Assembly (NCBI RefSeq): GCF_002148795.1
Contig: NZ_MPOB01000009.1
Span: 1-64,000, forward strand
DNA: 64,000 nucleotides
Reading direction: 5' to 3'
Origin: Oceanibaculum nanhaiense
GTDB taxonomy: Bacteria > Pseudomonadota > Alphaproteobacteria > Oceanibaculales > Oceanibaculaceae
The translations under genes were made by a program, and so were the position numbers. Under the pieces are notes generated by a model, which saw nothing but the letters and a program-made list of their open reading frames with translations, did not search any database and was not told the DNA's origin. Positions within the stretch are counted from its first letter, which is position 1; the number at the start of each line of letters is the position of its first letter. Shown here one piece after another: positions 20,253 through 28,576 of the stretch.

Positions 20253-21119
20253 ATGTCCCGTATCGCTTACGTCAATGGCCGCTATGTCCCGCATGGCGAG
20301 GCCGCCGTCCATATCGAGGATCGCGGCTATCAGTTCGCCGATGGTGTCTATGAGGTGGTCACCGTGGTGAAGGGGCGGCTGGTGGACGAAGATCCGCACC
20401 TCGACCGGCTGTGGCGCTCGCTCGGTGAGCTGCGCATCGATGTGCCGATGTCGCGCGCCTCGATGAAGGCGGTGACGCGGGAGATCATCCACCGCAACCG
20501 TCTGAAGACCGGCCTGGTCTATATGCAGGTGACGCGCGGTGTTGCCCGGCGCGACCATCCGTTTCCGAAGCCGGGCACGCCGCCGGCCATGGTCATGACG
20601 GTGAAGCATATGCGGCTGCCGGGCCGGGCGAAGATCGAGGAAGGCGTGAAGGTCATCTCGATCAAGGATATCCGCTGGGAACGCTGCGATATCAAGACGG
20701 TAGGGCTGTTGCCGAATATCCTCGGCAAGCAGCAGGCGCGCGAGGCCGGGGCCACCGAGGCCTGGCAGGTCGATGAGGACGGCATGGTGACCGAGGGCAC
20801 CTCGACCAATGCCTGGATCATCACCAAGGATGGCGAGTTGGTCACAAGGCCGGCCACCAACGATATCCTGAACGGCATCACCCGGTTGCGCATCCTGAAG
20901 ATCGCCGACGAGCATGGCGTGAAGTTCGTCGAGCGGGCGTTCAGCCTGGAAGAAGCGCTGCAGGCGCGCGAGGCCTTTATTTCCAGCGCCACCAGCTTCG
21001 TTACGCCGGTGACGCAGATCAATGACACGGTCATCGGCAATGGCCGCGCCGGCACGGTGTCGCTCGGCCTGCGCGACTGGTACGACGAATTCATGGCGGG
21101 CCTGAAGGAGAGCGCGTGA
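20253..21119 (+). CDS. dat: D-amino-acid aminotransferase (class IV PLP enzyme)
   Basis: Fold-type IV aminotransferase, probably D-alanine/D-amino-acid transaminase supplying D-glutamate or interconverting D-amino acids. The 288-residue length and the sequence RCDIKTVGLLPNILGKQ, with predicted PLP-lysine K148, match D-AAT. The TEGTSTNAWII segment binds the cofactor phosphate. A branched-chain or aminodeoxychorismate-lyase-like activity cannot be excluded from sequence alone. ATG 20253 is preferred to an earlier in-frame ATG at 20232 because homology begins at MSRIAYVNGRYV. Its TGA overlaps the next gene's GTG start. Confidence 0.86.
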   Translation: MSRIAYVNGRYVPHGEAAVHIEDRGYQFADGVYEVVTVVKGRLVDEDPHLDRLWRSLGELRIDVPMSRASMKAVTREIIHRNRLKTGLVYMQVTRGVARRDHPFPKPGTPPAMVMTVKHMRLPGRAKIEEGVKVISIKDIRWERCDIKTVGLLPNILGKQQAREAGATEAWQVDEDGMVTEGTSTNAWIITKDGELVTRPATNDILNGITRLRILKIADEHGVKFVERAFSLEEALQAREAFISSATSFVTPVTQINDTVIGNGRAGTVSLGLRDWYDEFMAGLKESA

Positions 21120-21793
21120 GCGCCTTGGCGGTAAACGAATTTCCGGCGCGCCCGCGTGCCGTCCTTTTCGACTGGGATCATACGCTGGTCGATAACTGGG
21201 ATGCGATCCGCGCGGCGCTGAATTTCACGCTGGTCAGCTTCGGCCAGCAGGAATGGAGCGTCGAGGAGACGCGCGCCCGCGTGAAAGCCTCGCTGCGCGA
21301 CAGTTTTCCGGTGCTGTTCGGCGAGCGCTGGGAGGATGCGCGCACGGTCTTTCTCGACCATTTCGCCGCCAATCATCTGGAAGTCCTGAAACCGCTGCCG
21401 GGGGCCGCCGATTTATTGGAGCATCTGGCCGGGCAGGGCATCTATATGGGCATCGTCTCCAACAAGCGCGGTCCGGTCTTGCGGCTGGAAGTGACGCATC
21501 TTGGCTGGGACCGTTATTTCGGGCGGATCATCGGTGCGGAGGATGCGCCGGAGGACAAGCCATCGCCGATACCGGTGTCGATGGCGCTGGAAGGCAGCGG
21601 TATCGTGCCAGGCGCCGATGTCTGGTTCGTCGGGGATACGTCGATTGACATGGAATGCGCGCACAATGCCCGCTGCATGCCGGTCCTGGTCCGCGATCCG
21701 GTGCCCGATGACCCGGCGCTGACGGCCTTTCCGCCGTCCTGGCTGGCGCCGCATTGCGGGCAGCTGATAGATTGGCTGCGGAACAGCGCCTAA
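21116..21793 (+). CDS. HAD-superfamily hydrolase, phosphoglycolate-phosphatase-like
   Basis: Haloacid-dehalogenase-type phosphatase, subclass IA. The 225-residue protein has motif I DWDHTLVDNWD (nucleophile D19, acid/base D21), motif II VSNKR, and motif III/IV around DVWFVGDTSIDMECA. Substrate is unknown; phosphoglycolate or a related small phosphate ester is a family-based guess. The GTG start at 21116 overlaps the dat stop by four bases, so the two are coupled. It precedes hfq by 161 bases. Confidence 0.85.
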   Translation: MSALAVNEFPARPRAVLFDWDHTLVDNWDAIRAALNFTLVSFGQQEWSVEETRARVKASLRDSFPVLFGERWEDARTVFLDHFAANHLEVLKPLPGAADLLEHLAGQGIYMGIVSNKRGPVLRLEVTHLGWDRYFGRIIGAEDAPEDKPSPIPVSMALEGSGIVPGADVWFVGDTSIDMECAHNARCMPVLVRDPVPDDPALTAFPPSWLAPHCGQLIDWLRNSA

Positions 21794-21954
21794 GGATGAC
21801 GGACCGGCTTTGCCGGCGGTGGCCTTGCGTCCCCATTGAATCCATTGAGTTGCACCCCAATTTCATTTATCGGTAGTTATTTCGCAGATGCGAAAAGACC
21901 GGGGCGACAAGAGCCTCAACCGGGCTCCAACAAATTAACAGACGGAAAGCAAAA

Positions 21955-22209
21955 ATGTCTGATAAGAATCAAAATGTTCAGGACGTATTCCTCAACAACA
22001 TCCGCAAGCATAAAACGCCGGTCACGATCTTCCTGATCAATGGCGTGAAGCTGCAGGGGATCGTAACCTGGTTCGATAATTTCTCGGTTCTGCTGCGCCG
22101 TGATGCGCATTCGCAGCTTGTCTACAAGCATGCGATTTCGACGATCATGCCGGCCCAGCCGATCCAGCTGTTCGACGGGGCGAAGGAAGGCACTGAAACT
22201 GACGATTAA
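21955..22209 (+). CDS. hfq: RNA chaperone Hfq
   Basis: Hexameric Sm-like RNA chaperone for small RNA-mRNA pairing. The 84-residue protein carries Sm1 with [19 protein letters not shown] and FDNFSVLL and Sm2 with the diagnostic YKHAISTI. The C-terminal tail is short, as usual in alphaproteobacteria. The ribosome binding site is CGGAAAG before the ATG. The TAA overlaps the hflX ATG by one base. The hfq-hflX pair is widely conserved. Confidence 0.97.
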   Translation: MSDKNQNVQDVFLNNIRKHKTPVTIFLINGVKLQGIVTWFDNFSVLLRRDAHSQLVYKHAISTIMPAQPIQLFDGAKEGTETDD

Positions 22210-23597
22210 TGCCACAGGCGCGGGCCAACGGAATGGGTGACGCGTCAAAGGGGACGCCCCACCAGGGGGCACCCGAGGGTATTGCGACGCACGCATCCTC
22301 GACTCGTGCGTTGATCCTTCATCTCGACCTGCTGTCCGCCTCTGACAAGGGCGGCGGCGGGGCTGTTCGTGCGCCCGAAGCACGGCTGGAAGAGGCGCGC
22401 GGTCTTGCGCTCGCCATCGATCTCGACATCGTCCATGCGGAGGTCGTGCGGGTTTCCCGTGCGACGCCGGCAACGCTGATGGGCAGCGGCCAGGTCGAAC
22501 GCTTCGCCGATGTCATCGACGCGATGGAAATCGAGGTGGCGGTGATCGATACCGCCCTGTCGCCGGTGCAGCAGCGTAATCTGGAACGCTCCCTGAAATG
22601 CAAGGTGATCGACCGCACCGCGCTGATCCTGGAGATTTTCGGTGCCCGCGCGCGCACTCATGAAGGAAGGCTGCAGGTCGAACTGGCGGCGCTGACCTAC
22701 CAGCGCAGCCGTCTGGTGCGGTCCTGGACCCATCTGGAGCGGCAGCGCGGCGGCGCCGGCTTCATGGGCGGCCCGGGTGAAAGCCAGATCGAGCTGGATC
22801 GTCGCATCATCGACGACAAGATCGTGAAGCTGAAGCGCCAGCTGGAAGAGGTGAAGCGCACCCGCGAGCTGCATCGCAGCGCGCGGCGCAAGGTGCCGTA
22901 CCCCATCGTCGCGCTGGTCGGCTACACCAACGCCGGCAAGTCCACCCTGTTCAACCGGCTGACGCGGTCCGCCGTTTTCGCCAAGGATTTGCTGTTCGCG
23001 ACGCTGGACCCGACCATGCGGCGGCTCTCCCTGCCATCCGGCCGGCAGATCATCCTGTCGGACACGGTGGGGTTCATCTCCGACCTGCCGACGCAGCTTG
23101 TCGCGGCCTTCCGCGCCACGCTGGAGGAGGTTCTGGAGGCCGATATCATCCTGCATGTCCGTGATGTCGCCCACCCCGACAGCGCGGCGCAGCGCGCCGA
23201 TGTCGAGGCAGTGCTGGCCGATCTCGGCATCGCGCCGGACCAGATCGCGACGCCGATGCTTGAGGTGTTGAACAAGGTCGATCTGCTGCCGGAAGAGGAG
23301 CGCGGGCAGGTGCTCAATCTCGCCGCCCGCGATCCGGACAAGGTCGCCGTATCCGCCCTGGAAGGCTCTGGCGTGGATGATCTGCTCACCGTGCTCGACC
23401 AGCGGCTGAACGCCCGGCGGGAACTGTTGCGCGTCGATGTCGATCTGACGGACGGCGCCACGCTGGCCTGGCTGTATCAGCATGGCGAGGTGCTGGAGCG
23501 CGAGGATGATGAAGAACATTCGCATCTGCTGGTCGGCCTCGATCCGGCCGACCGGGCGCGTTTCGAGCGCCGTCAGGCCGGCCTGACCCTTTCCTGA
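22209..23597 (+). CDS. hflX: Ribosome-associated GTPase HflX
   Basis: Ribosome-binding GTPase that rescues or splits stalled ribosomes under stress. The 462-residue protein has the HflX N-terminal domain, the signature RGGAGFMGGPGESQIELDRR around residue 180, then a G domain with G1 GYTNAGKST, G3 DTVGF and G4 NKVD. Translation may begin at the ATG overlapping the hfq stop or at the in-frame ATG eight codons later (MGDASKG); the first 30 residues are not conserved-looking. Cotranscribed with hfq. Confidence 0.93.
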   Translation: MPQARANGMGDASKGTPHQGAPEGIATHASSTRALILHLDLLSASDKGGGGAVRAPEARLEEARGLALAIDLDIVHAEVVRVSRATPATLMGSGQVERFADVIDAMEIEVAVIDTALSPVQQRNLERSLKCKVIDRTALILEIFGARARTHEGRLQVELAALTYQRSRLVRSWTHLERQRGGAGFMGGPGESQIELDRRIIDDKIVKLKRQLEEVKRTRELHRSARRKVPYPIVALVGYTNAGKSTLFNRLTRSAVFAKDLLFATLDPTMRRLSLPSGRQIILSDTVGFISDLPTQLVAAFRATLEEVLEADIILHVRDVAHPDSAAQRADVEAVLADLGIAPDQIATPMLEVLNKVDLLPEEERGQVLNLAARDPDKVAVSALEGSGVDDLLTVLDQRLNARRELLRVDVDLTDGATLAWLYQHGEVLEREDDEEHSHLLVGLDPADRARFERRQAGLTLS

Positions 23598-23615
23598 TAC
23601 TTCTCGGACTTCGGC

Positions 23616-24443
23616 ATGAATCTCGATCCTGACCGCGTTTCGGCCCTGCTGCGCGAGACAGCAGAGCTAAAAATCCTGCCGCGCTTCCGCGCACTTGGCG
23701 AAGGCGACACACATGAGAAGGGACCAGGCGATCTGGTCACCATCGCCGATCTGGAGTCCGAAAAACATCTGACGCCGGCGCTGAAGCGTCTGCTCCCCGG
23801 TTCCGAGGTGGTGGGCGAGGAGGCGGCCTCCGCCAACGCGGCTGTGCTCGACCTTCTGCACGGGGACAGCCCGGTCTGGATCATCGACCCGGTGGATGGC
23901 ACCGCCAATTTCGCCGACGGATCGGAGATGTTCGCCGTCATCGTGGCGCTGGTGCAGGGCGGCGAGGTGCTGGCCGGCTGGATTTACGATCCGATCCGCG
24001 ATCGCATGGCGGTGGCCGAGGCGGGCGAGGGGGCGTATCTGGACGACAAGCGGATGCGGGTGTCGAATCCTGTGGCGCTGTCGGAGATGCTGGGGACGCT
24101 CAGCCTGAAATTCGTCCCCACCGGGGAGCGGCCGGTGCTGCGGGCCCGCGCCCAGGAACTGCGCCGGTTCTTTTCACTGGGCTGCGCCGGCCAGGAATAT
24201 CTGCAGCTGGCGGAGGGGCGGACGCATTTTTCCGTCTATCGCCGGATTATGCCCTGGGACCATGCGGCTGGCTGGCTGATCCATAAGGAGGCCGGCGGCG
24301 TCGGCGCCTTCGCGGACGATACCCCCTACAATGCGACGATCCATCAGGGGCGCCTGATCATGGCGCCGGACGGCGAAAGCTGGCGCGCCCTGCGTGACCT
24401 GCTGTTCCCGACGCCGGCGGACCGGGTTGAATCTGTCAGTTGA
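23616..24443 (+). CDS. Inositol-monophosphatase-family phosphatase
   Basis: Mg-dependent phosphatase of the IMPase/FBPase/CysQ superfamily, 275 residues. It has GEE in motif region 1, the metal-binding DPVDGTANF near residue 90, and the C-terminal WDHAAGWLIHKEAGG. Candidate substrates in the family are inositol monophosphate, histidinol phosphate and 3'-phosphoadenosine 5'-phosphate; the sequence does not let me choose. It follows hflX by 18 bases and may be cotranscribed. Convergent with the next gene. Confidence 0.88.
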   Translation: MNLDPDRVSALLRETAELKILPRFRALGEGDTHEKGPGDLVTIADLESEKHLTPALKRLLPGSEVVGEEAASANAAVLDLLHGDSPVWIIDPVDGTANFADGSEMFAVIVALVQGGEVLAGWIYDPIRDRMAVAEAGEGAYLDDKRMRVSNPVALSEMLGTLSLKFVPTGERPVLRARAQELRRFFSLGCAGQEYLQLAEGRTHFSVYRRIMPWDHAAGWLIHKEAGGVGAFADDTPYNATIHQGRLIMAPDGESWRALRDLLFPTPADRVESVS

Positions 24444-24454
24444 ACAGGCTGGCG

Positions 24455-24871
24455 TTACGCCTTCAGATCGATAATCTTTTTATTTCCCGGCGCGATGATT
24501 ACCGGCTCTTGCCGGCGCAAGGGGGTTGAGGCCCGGACCGGCACGTCGATGGCCGGCGGCTCTGCAGGCAGTGATGGCTTTGCGGGCGAATCGGCTTCGG
24601 TTAGGCCCAGTTTCTCTAGGGTCAGGCTGTCATCGGCACTGTCCGGCAACAGGGTGCCGAGATAATCCAGCGCGAAGCGGCGACGGTCCTTCTCCTGCTC
24701 GAACAGCACGGTGAGGGACAGCGCCTGAACCCGCCCGCCGCCATGGTCGCGCGCCATCATGAATCCGCCGAAGCGGATGCTCCACTTGCCTTTGCTGTGC
24801 GCCGACAGCCAGGTTTCAGCATAGTCGAGCGAACGGCGATGCGGAACCGGATAACGCAGTATGTAGCGCAT
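24455..24871 (-). CDS. Hypothetical protein
   Basis: Not recognised. The 138-residue product starts MRYILRYPVPHRRSLDYAETWL, has a small mixed alpha/beta-looking N-terminal domain (residues 1-75), then a Pro/Ala-rich linker and ends with NKKIIDLKA. No membrane segment, signal peptide or Cys motif is seen. The ATG at 24871 is chosen because upstream sequence runs into the doubled palindrome and the end of the FrnE-like gene. It probably shares that gene's transcript (53-base gap). Confidence 0.6.
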   Translation of the reverse strand: MRYILRYPVPHRRSLDYAETWLSAHSKGKWSIRFGGFMMARDHGGGRVQALSLTVLFEQEKDRRRFALDYLGTLLPDSADDSLTLEKLGLTEADSPAKPSLPAEPPAIDVPVRASTPLRRQEPVIIAPGNKKIIDLKA

Positions 24872-24890
24872 GGCCGGCGGTCCTTTCCGG

Positions 24891-24936
24891 GCCGCCCTCA
24901 GGCGGCGGGATACATAAGCCGCCCTCAGGCGGCGGG
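24891..24936. repeat. Tandem 19-bp palindromic repeat overlapping a stop codon
   Basis: GCCGCCCTCAGGCGGCGGG occurs exactly twice, at 24891-24909 and 24918-24936, with eight bases between. Each copy contains the dyad GCCGCC-CTCA-GGCGGC. The second copy includes the stop codon (24925-24927) of the FrnE-like gene. It could form two GC hairpins in the mRNA between that gene and the downstream hypothetical gene, as an attenuator or RNA-stability element. Confidence 0.7.
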
Positions 24937-25569
24937 GCTGCCTTCTTCCTGCAAGGCGAGATCGAACATCGGAAACAGCGCCTCGGGTTCCTGCGCGCCG
25001 GACAGGCCATATTTGCCGTTCAGCACGAAGCAGGGCACGCCATTGATCCCGATCCGGTTGGCGGTCGTGCATTCGGCCTCGACCTCGGCCTTATGCTCGA
25101 TCCCGTCGAGGAAAGTCTCCAGCTCGGCGGCGGGCAGGCCTTGCGTCGTGCCGATCTCCGCCAGCACTTGCCGGTCGCCGATATCGCGGCCTTCCAGGAA
25201 ATAGGCCTGGAACAGCGCCTCTGTCACCGGTTCCTGCAGTTTTTTGTCATAGGCAAAGCGGATCATCCGGTGCGCATCCACCGTGTTGGGGGTGCGCTTG
25301 ATCTGCTCGAAATCGAACGGAATGTTCTCGCTGCTGCCGACCCGGCGGATGGTGTCGTAGATCTGCCGGGCGCGCATCTCGCTGCCGAACTTGGCTTCGA
25401 CATAGGCCTGGCGGTCCATGCCTTCCTTCGGCATGCCGGGGTTCAGCTGGAAGGCGCGCCAGCGGATTTCGAGGGCAGGCATCGGCCGCAGCTTCAGCGC
25501 GCGCTCCAGTCGGCGCTTGCCGATATAACACCAGGGGCAGATCACGTCGGAGAAAATATCGAGGCGCAT
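24925..25569 (-). CDS. DsbA/FrnE-family thiol oxidoreductase
   Basis: Thioredoxin-fold protein of the FrnE/2-hydroxychromene-2-carboxylate-isomerase-like DsbA group, 214 residues. It has the redox motif CPWC (C11, C14) in DVICPWCYIGKRRLERAL and the conserved cis-proline segment GINGVPCFVLNGKYGLSGAQ near residue 175. There is no signal peptide, so it acts in the cytoplasm. FrnE of Deinococcus is a cytosolic disulfide isomerase; the exact substrate here is unknown. The start at 25569 directly precedes the beta strand leading to CPWC; an upstream extension to 25674 has no homology-like features. Confidence 0.9.
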   Translation of the reverse strand: MRLDIFSDVICPWCYIGKRRLERALKLRPMPALEIRWRAFQLNPGMPKEGMDRQAYVEAKFGSEMRARQIYDTIRRVGSSENIPFDFEQIKRTPNTVDAHRMIRFAYDKKLQEPVTEALFQAYFLEGRDIGDRQVLAEIGTTQGLPAAELETFLDGIEHKAEVEAECTTANRIGINGVPCFVLNGKYGLSGAQEPEALFPMFDLALQEEGSPAA

Positions 25570-25715
25570 GACAGTTCCTTTCCCGCCCATTTTGCTGCTC
25601 ATCTTGCCGCGTAGCCGGCATGCCGCTTGACGGGCGTCAGCAGGGATTCGAGCATGAGGCACAACAAACGGCAACCCGTCAATCGGGGGGCCTAATCACA
25701 AGAACGGGAGGAACC

Positions 25716-27368
25716 GTGTCCAACGCTGCATTGCCGGGCGCCTATGCGCGCGATCTGGACAGAGGGGCGGCCAATCATGTCGCCTTGAGTCCGCTGTCGT
25801 TTCTGGAACGCTCGGCGCTTGTCTATCCTGACAAGATTGCCGTCATCCATGGGAGCCGGCGGTACAGTTACCGCGATTTGCGGGCGCGTTGCGGCCGGCT
25901 GGCGGCGGCGCTGGCGGCGCGCGGCATCGGGGCGGGCGATACGGTCTCCATCCTGGCGCCAAATACGCCGCCCCTGTTGGAGGCGCATTACGGTATCCCG
26001 ATGCTGGGGGCGGTGCTGAACGCGATCAACACCCGGCTCGATGCCGATACCATCGCCTTCATCCTGCAGCACGGCGAATCAAAGGCGCTGATCGCTGACC
26101 GGGAATTCGCCGATATGGTGAGACCGGCGCTGGAAAAGCTTGGGCGGGACATCCTGCTGGTCGAGATCGACGATCTGGAAGCGGGCGGGGCGGGAAGCCC
26201 TTTGGGCGGTATCGACTATGAGGATTTCCTGGCGGAAGGGGATACGGGGCACGCCTGCGCGCCGCCTGCCGACGAATGGCATCCGATCGCGCTGAACTAT
26301 ACCTCCGGCACCACCGGCAATCCCAAGGGCGTGGTCTATTCCCATCGCGGCGCCTATCTGAACGCCATCGGGCAGGTGCTGGCCTTCGGGCTCGGGCCCC
26401 AGACCCGCTATCTCTGGACCCTGCCGATGTTCCATTGCAACGGCTGGACCTACACCTGGGCGGTGACGGCGGTGGGCGGCACCCATGTCTGCCTGCGGCG
26501 TGTCGATCCGGCGCTGATCTTCCCGGCGATCCGCGACCATACCGTCAGCCATATGTGCGGCGCGCCTATCGTGCTGAACATGATGATCCATGCGCCCGAG
26601 GAGCAGAAGCTCGCCTTCGATCATGTGGTGGAGGTGGCGACGGGCGGCGCTGCACCGCCCTCGGCGGTGATCGAGAAGATGGAGGCGATGGGCTTCCGCG
26701 TCACCCACCTCTATGGGCTGACCGAGACCTATGGCCCGTCCACGGTCTGCGCCTGGCAGGAGGAGTGGGCCGATCTGGAACTGGAGAAGCGGTCGGGCAA
26801 GATGGCGCGGCAGGGCGTGCATTATCCGACGCTGGAGGGCATGCGCGTCGTCGATCCGGAAACGCTGCAGGATGTGCCGGCCGACGGTCAGACCATCGGC
26901 GAGGTGCTGTTCCGCGGCAATACGGTGATGATGGGCTACCTGAAGAACCGGAAGGCCACGGACGAGGCCTTTGCCGGCGGCTGGTACCACAGTGGCGATC
27001 TCGCCGTGCTGCACCCCGACGGCTATATGGAGGTGAAGGACCGCGCCAAGGACATCATCATCTCCGGCGGCGAGAACATATCCTCGCTGGAGGTGGAGGA
27101 GGCGCTGTTCCGCCACCCCTCGATCATGGAGGCCGCGGTGGTGGCCCGGCCGGACGAGAAATGGGGCGAAAGCCCCTGCGCCTTTGTCACGCTGAAGCCC
27201 GGTGCCCCGGCGCTGAGCGAGGCAGAGGTGATCGACTGGTGCCGGCAGAAGCTGGCGCGCTTCAAGGTGCCGCGCACCGTGGTGTTCGGGCCGCTGCCGA
27301 AGACCTCGACCGGCAAGATTCAGAAATTCGTGCTGCGCCAGCAGGCCAGCAGCGTGGAGCCGGCTTGA
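25716..27368 (+). CDS. Fatty-acyl-CoA synthetase (AMP-forming)
   Basis: Member of the ANL adenylate-forming superfamily, activating a carboxylic acid to its CoA thioester. The 550-residue protein has the P-loop-like YTSGTTGNPKGVV, LYGLTETYGPS, the hinge region YHSGDLAVLHPDGYMEVKDR, and the catalytic-lysine motif KTSTGKIQK at the C-terminus. Overall it resembles the medium/long-chain and methylmercaptopropionate (DmdB-like) ligases; substrate is not determined. A GTG start at 25716 with GGGAGG eight bases upstream is favoured over an in-frame ATG at 25620 that would overlap the opposite-strand gene's promoter region. Confidence 0.9.
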   Translation: MSNAALPGAYARDLDRGAANHVALSPLSFLERSALVYPDKIAVIHGSRRYSYRDLRARCGRLAAALAARGIGAGDTVSILAPNTPPLLEAHYGIPMLGAVLNAINTRLDADTIAFILQHGESKALIADREFADMVRPALEKLGRDILLVEIDDLEAGGAGSPLGGIDYEDFLAEGDTGHACAPPADEWHPIALNYTSGTTGNPKGVVYSHRGAYLNAIGQVLAFGLGPQTRYLWTLPMFHCNGWTYTWAVTAVGGTHVCLRRVDPALIFPAIRDHTVSHMCGAPIVLNMMIHAPEEQKLAFDHVVEVATGGAAPPSAVIEKMEAMGFRVTHLYGLTETYGPSTVCAWQEEWADLELEKRSGKMARQGVHYPTLEGMRVVDPETLQDVPADGQTIGEVLFRGNTVMMGYLKNRKATDEAFAGGWYHSGDLAVLHPDGYMEVKDRAKDIIISGGENISSLEVEEALFRHPSIMEAAVVARPDEKWGESPCAFVTLKPGAPALSEAEVIDWCRQKLARFKVPRTVVFGPLPKTSTGKIQKFVLRQQASSVEPA

Positions 27369-27429
27369 CCGGCGCGCCGTGGCGTGCCGAGATGTCTTAT
27401 CCCTTTACCAATTCAGGAAAGACCAAAGG

Positions 27430-27753
27430 ATGATCATCGATCACCGCACCTACGACATCAAGCCGGGTTGCCTGCCGAAATTCCTGCAGCTTTACGGCAC
27501 CGAAGGCTTTCCGGTTCAGCTGAAGCATCTGGACCAGCCCTATGGCTATTTCACCGTCACCGACATCGGGCCGCTGAACCAGGTCATCCATATGTGGAAG
27601 TACGAGTCGTTGGCCGACCGTGAGGCGAAGCGGGGCGCGCTGCAGGCCGATCCGGCCTGGCAGGCCTATCTCGCCAAGAGTGCCGAAGCCGGCTATGTCG
27701 CGCGGCAGGAGAACAAGATCCTGAAGGCGGCGCCGTTCTTTGAGCTGAAATAA
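27430..27753 (+). CDS. NIPSNAP-family protein
   Basis: A 107-residue dimeric alpha/beta-barrel (ferredoxin-like) NIPSNAP domain protein. The start MIIDHRTYDIKPGCLPKFL and the MWKYESLADREAKRGALQADPAWQAYL segment are characteristic. Bacterial members have no firmly established activity; several sit beside acyl-CoA ligases and degradation genes, as here. The ATG at 27430 follows AAAGGA. It lies 61 bases after the acyl-CoA synthetase and is likely cotranscribed. Confidence 0.88.
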   Translation: MIIDHRTYDIKPGCLPKFLQLYGTEGFPVQLKHLDQPYGYFTVTDIGPLNQVIHMWKYESLADREAKRGALQADPAWQAYLAKSAEAGYVARQENKILKAAPFFELK

Positions 27754-27779
27754 TCTATATAAAACAGCCGACTATAAAT

Positions 27780-27812
27780 GTTCATGTTTTGTTCTTGACG
27801 AAAGAACGGAAC
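27780..27812 (+). promoter_or_regulatory. LexA (SOS) box and promoter
   Basis: GTTC at 27780-27783 and GTTC at 27791-27794 are separated by exactly seven bases (ATGTTTT), a perfect match to the alphaproteobacterial LexA consensus GTTC-N7-GTTC. A TTGACG -35-like hexamer follows immediately (27795-27800). No good -10 is seen at 17 bases spacing. A perfect dyad GTTCTT-N5-AAGAAC (27791-27807) and another GAAC (27809-27812) make the site denser. It lies 65 bases before the start of a 42-codon gene. Confidence 0.72.
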
Positions 27813-27858
27813 ATGCGGCACTCTTCCCGCCAGAACCTATCTGGTGAGGGAGAGTGTC

Positions 27859-27987
27859 ATGTCGGAACAGACTCTGAATGCGATGGACCGGGTGCTCAGC
27901 AGTGTTGCCGTTTTCGGCAGCTTCGCATTGCTGATGGTGGTCATGACCTATGGCTGGCTCACCGCTTTCCGCGTGATGGCCAGCTGA
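27859..27987 (+). CDS. Small single-pass membrane protein, probably SOS-induced
   Basis: A 42-residue open frame, ATG to TGA. A short polar N-terminus (MSEQTLNAMDRVLSS) is followed by one uninterrupted hydrophobic segment (about 12-33, including VAVFGSFALLMVVMTYGWL) and a short basic end. The ribosome binding site GAGGGAG lies at 27844-27850. The upstream LexA box suggests induction by DNA damage. Size, topology and regulation resemble SidA of Caulobacter, a 29-residue SOS-induced inner-membrane division inhibitor, but I see no clear sequence similarity, so a shared function is inference. It ends seven bases from the convergent gene's stop. Confidence 0.68.
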   Translation: MSEQTLNAMDRVLSSVAVFGSFALLMVVMTYGWLTAFRVMAS

Positions 27988-27994
27988 CACTTCT

Positions 27995-28576
27995 TCAATG
28001 CAGGTTGGGCGAGGCCGGGTGGATGAAGGGCAGGATGTTGCCCGCGTCCGCCCGTCCTGACCCGGCGCGCGCCATCCCTATGATGTCAGCGCCCTTCGGT
28101 GGCAGGTGAATGCCGGCGCGCAGCAGGCAGTCGGCCAGCAGCAGGGCAGGAAGCTCGAACAGGCGGATGGCGGCCGGTTTCAGGATGCTGCCGGCCAGGC
28201 GGCCAAAGGAATCTTCCCGGTCGGCCTGGCGCCTGTCGCGGCGGCGCTGCTGGCACAGTGAGACGAGATCAAGCAGGCATGTCTCATCCTCTGTGACCTC
28301 GGGACAGCGCGGGCAGTTCACCGCGATCTGCCGGCAGGAGCCACCGGCCAGGATGCTCATCATGCCTTCCAGCGGGTCGATGGCGTCCAGCGCATAGGCA
28401 AGCGCAAACCCTTCCATCAGGATCTCGCGGGTTTGTGCGGGTGGCCAGCCCTGGCGCAGGGCGGCAACCCAGACGCGAATGCCCCAGAGGGTCAGTTTCC
28501 GGCCATTATCGAGCGCGGCGAAGGAATCTTCGCCGTCCGGCGGGTTGTTCCGGTGATTGTCACAGCCGCTATACAT
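27995..28576 (-). CDS. Uncharacterised protein, paralogue of its upstream neighbour
   Basis: Function unknown. From the ATG at 28576 the product has 193 residues; a longer start at 28621 is possible. The core from about residue 27 (LTLWGIRVWVAALRQG) through VTEDETCLLDLVSLCQ to LLLADCLLRAGIHLP aligns colinearly with the protein encoded just upstream, showing tandem duplication. A CPRCPEV motif could bind metal; the paralogue keeps only one of these cysteines. No membrane segment or signal peptide. The start overlaps the upstream gene's stop by eight bases, so the two are translated together. Confidence 0.65.
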   Translation of the reverse strand: MYSGCDNHRNNPPDGEDSFAALDNGRKLTLWGIRVWVAALRQGWPPAQTREILMEGFALAYALDAIDPLEGMMSILAGGSCRQIAVNCPRCPEVTEDETCLLDLVSLCQQRRRDRRQADREDSFGRLAGSILKPAAIRLFELPALLLADCLLRAGIHLPPKGADIIGMARAGSGRADAGNILPFIHPASPNLH

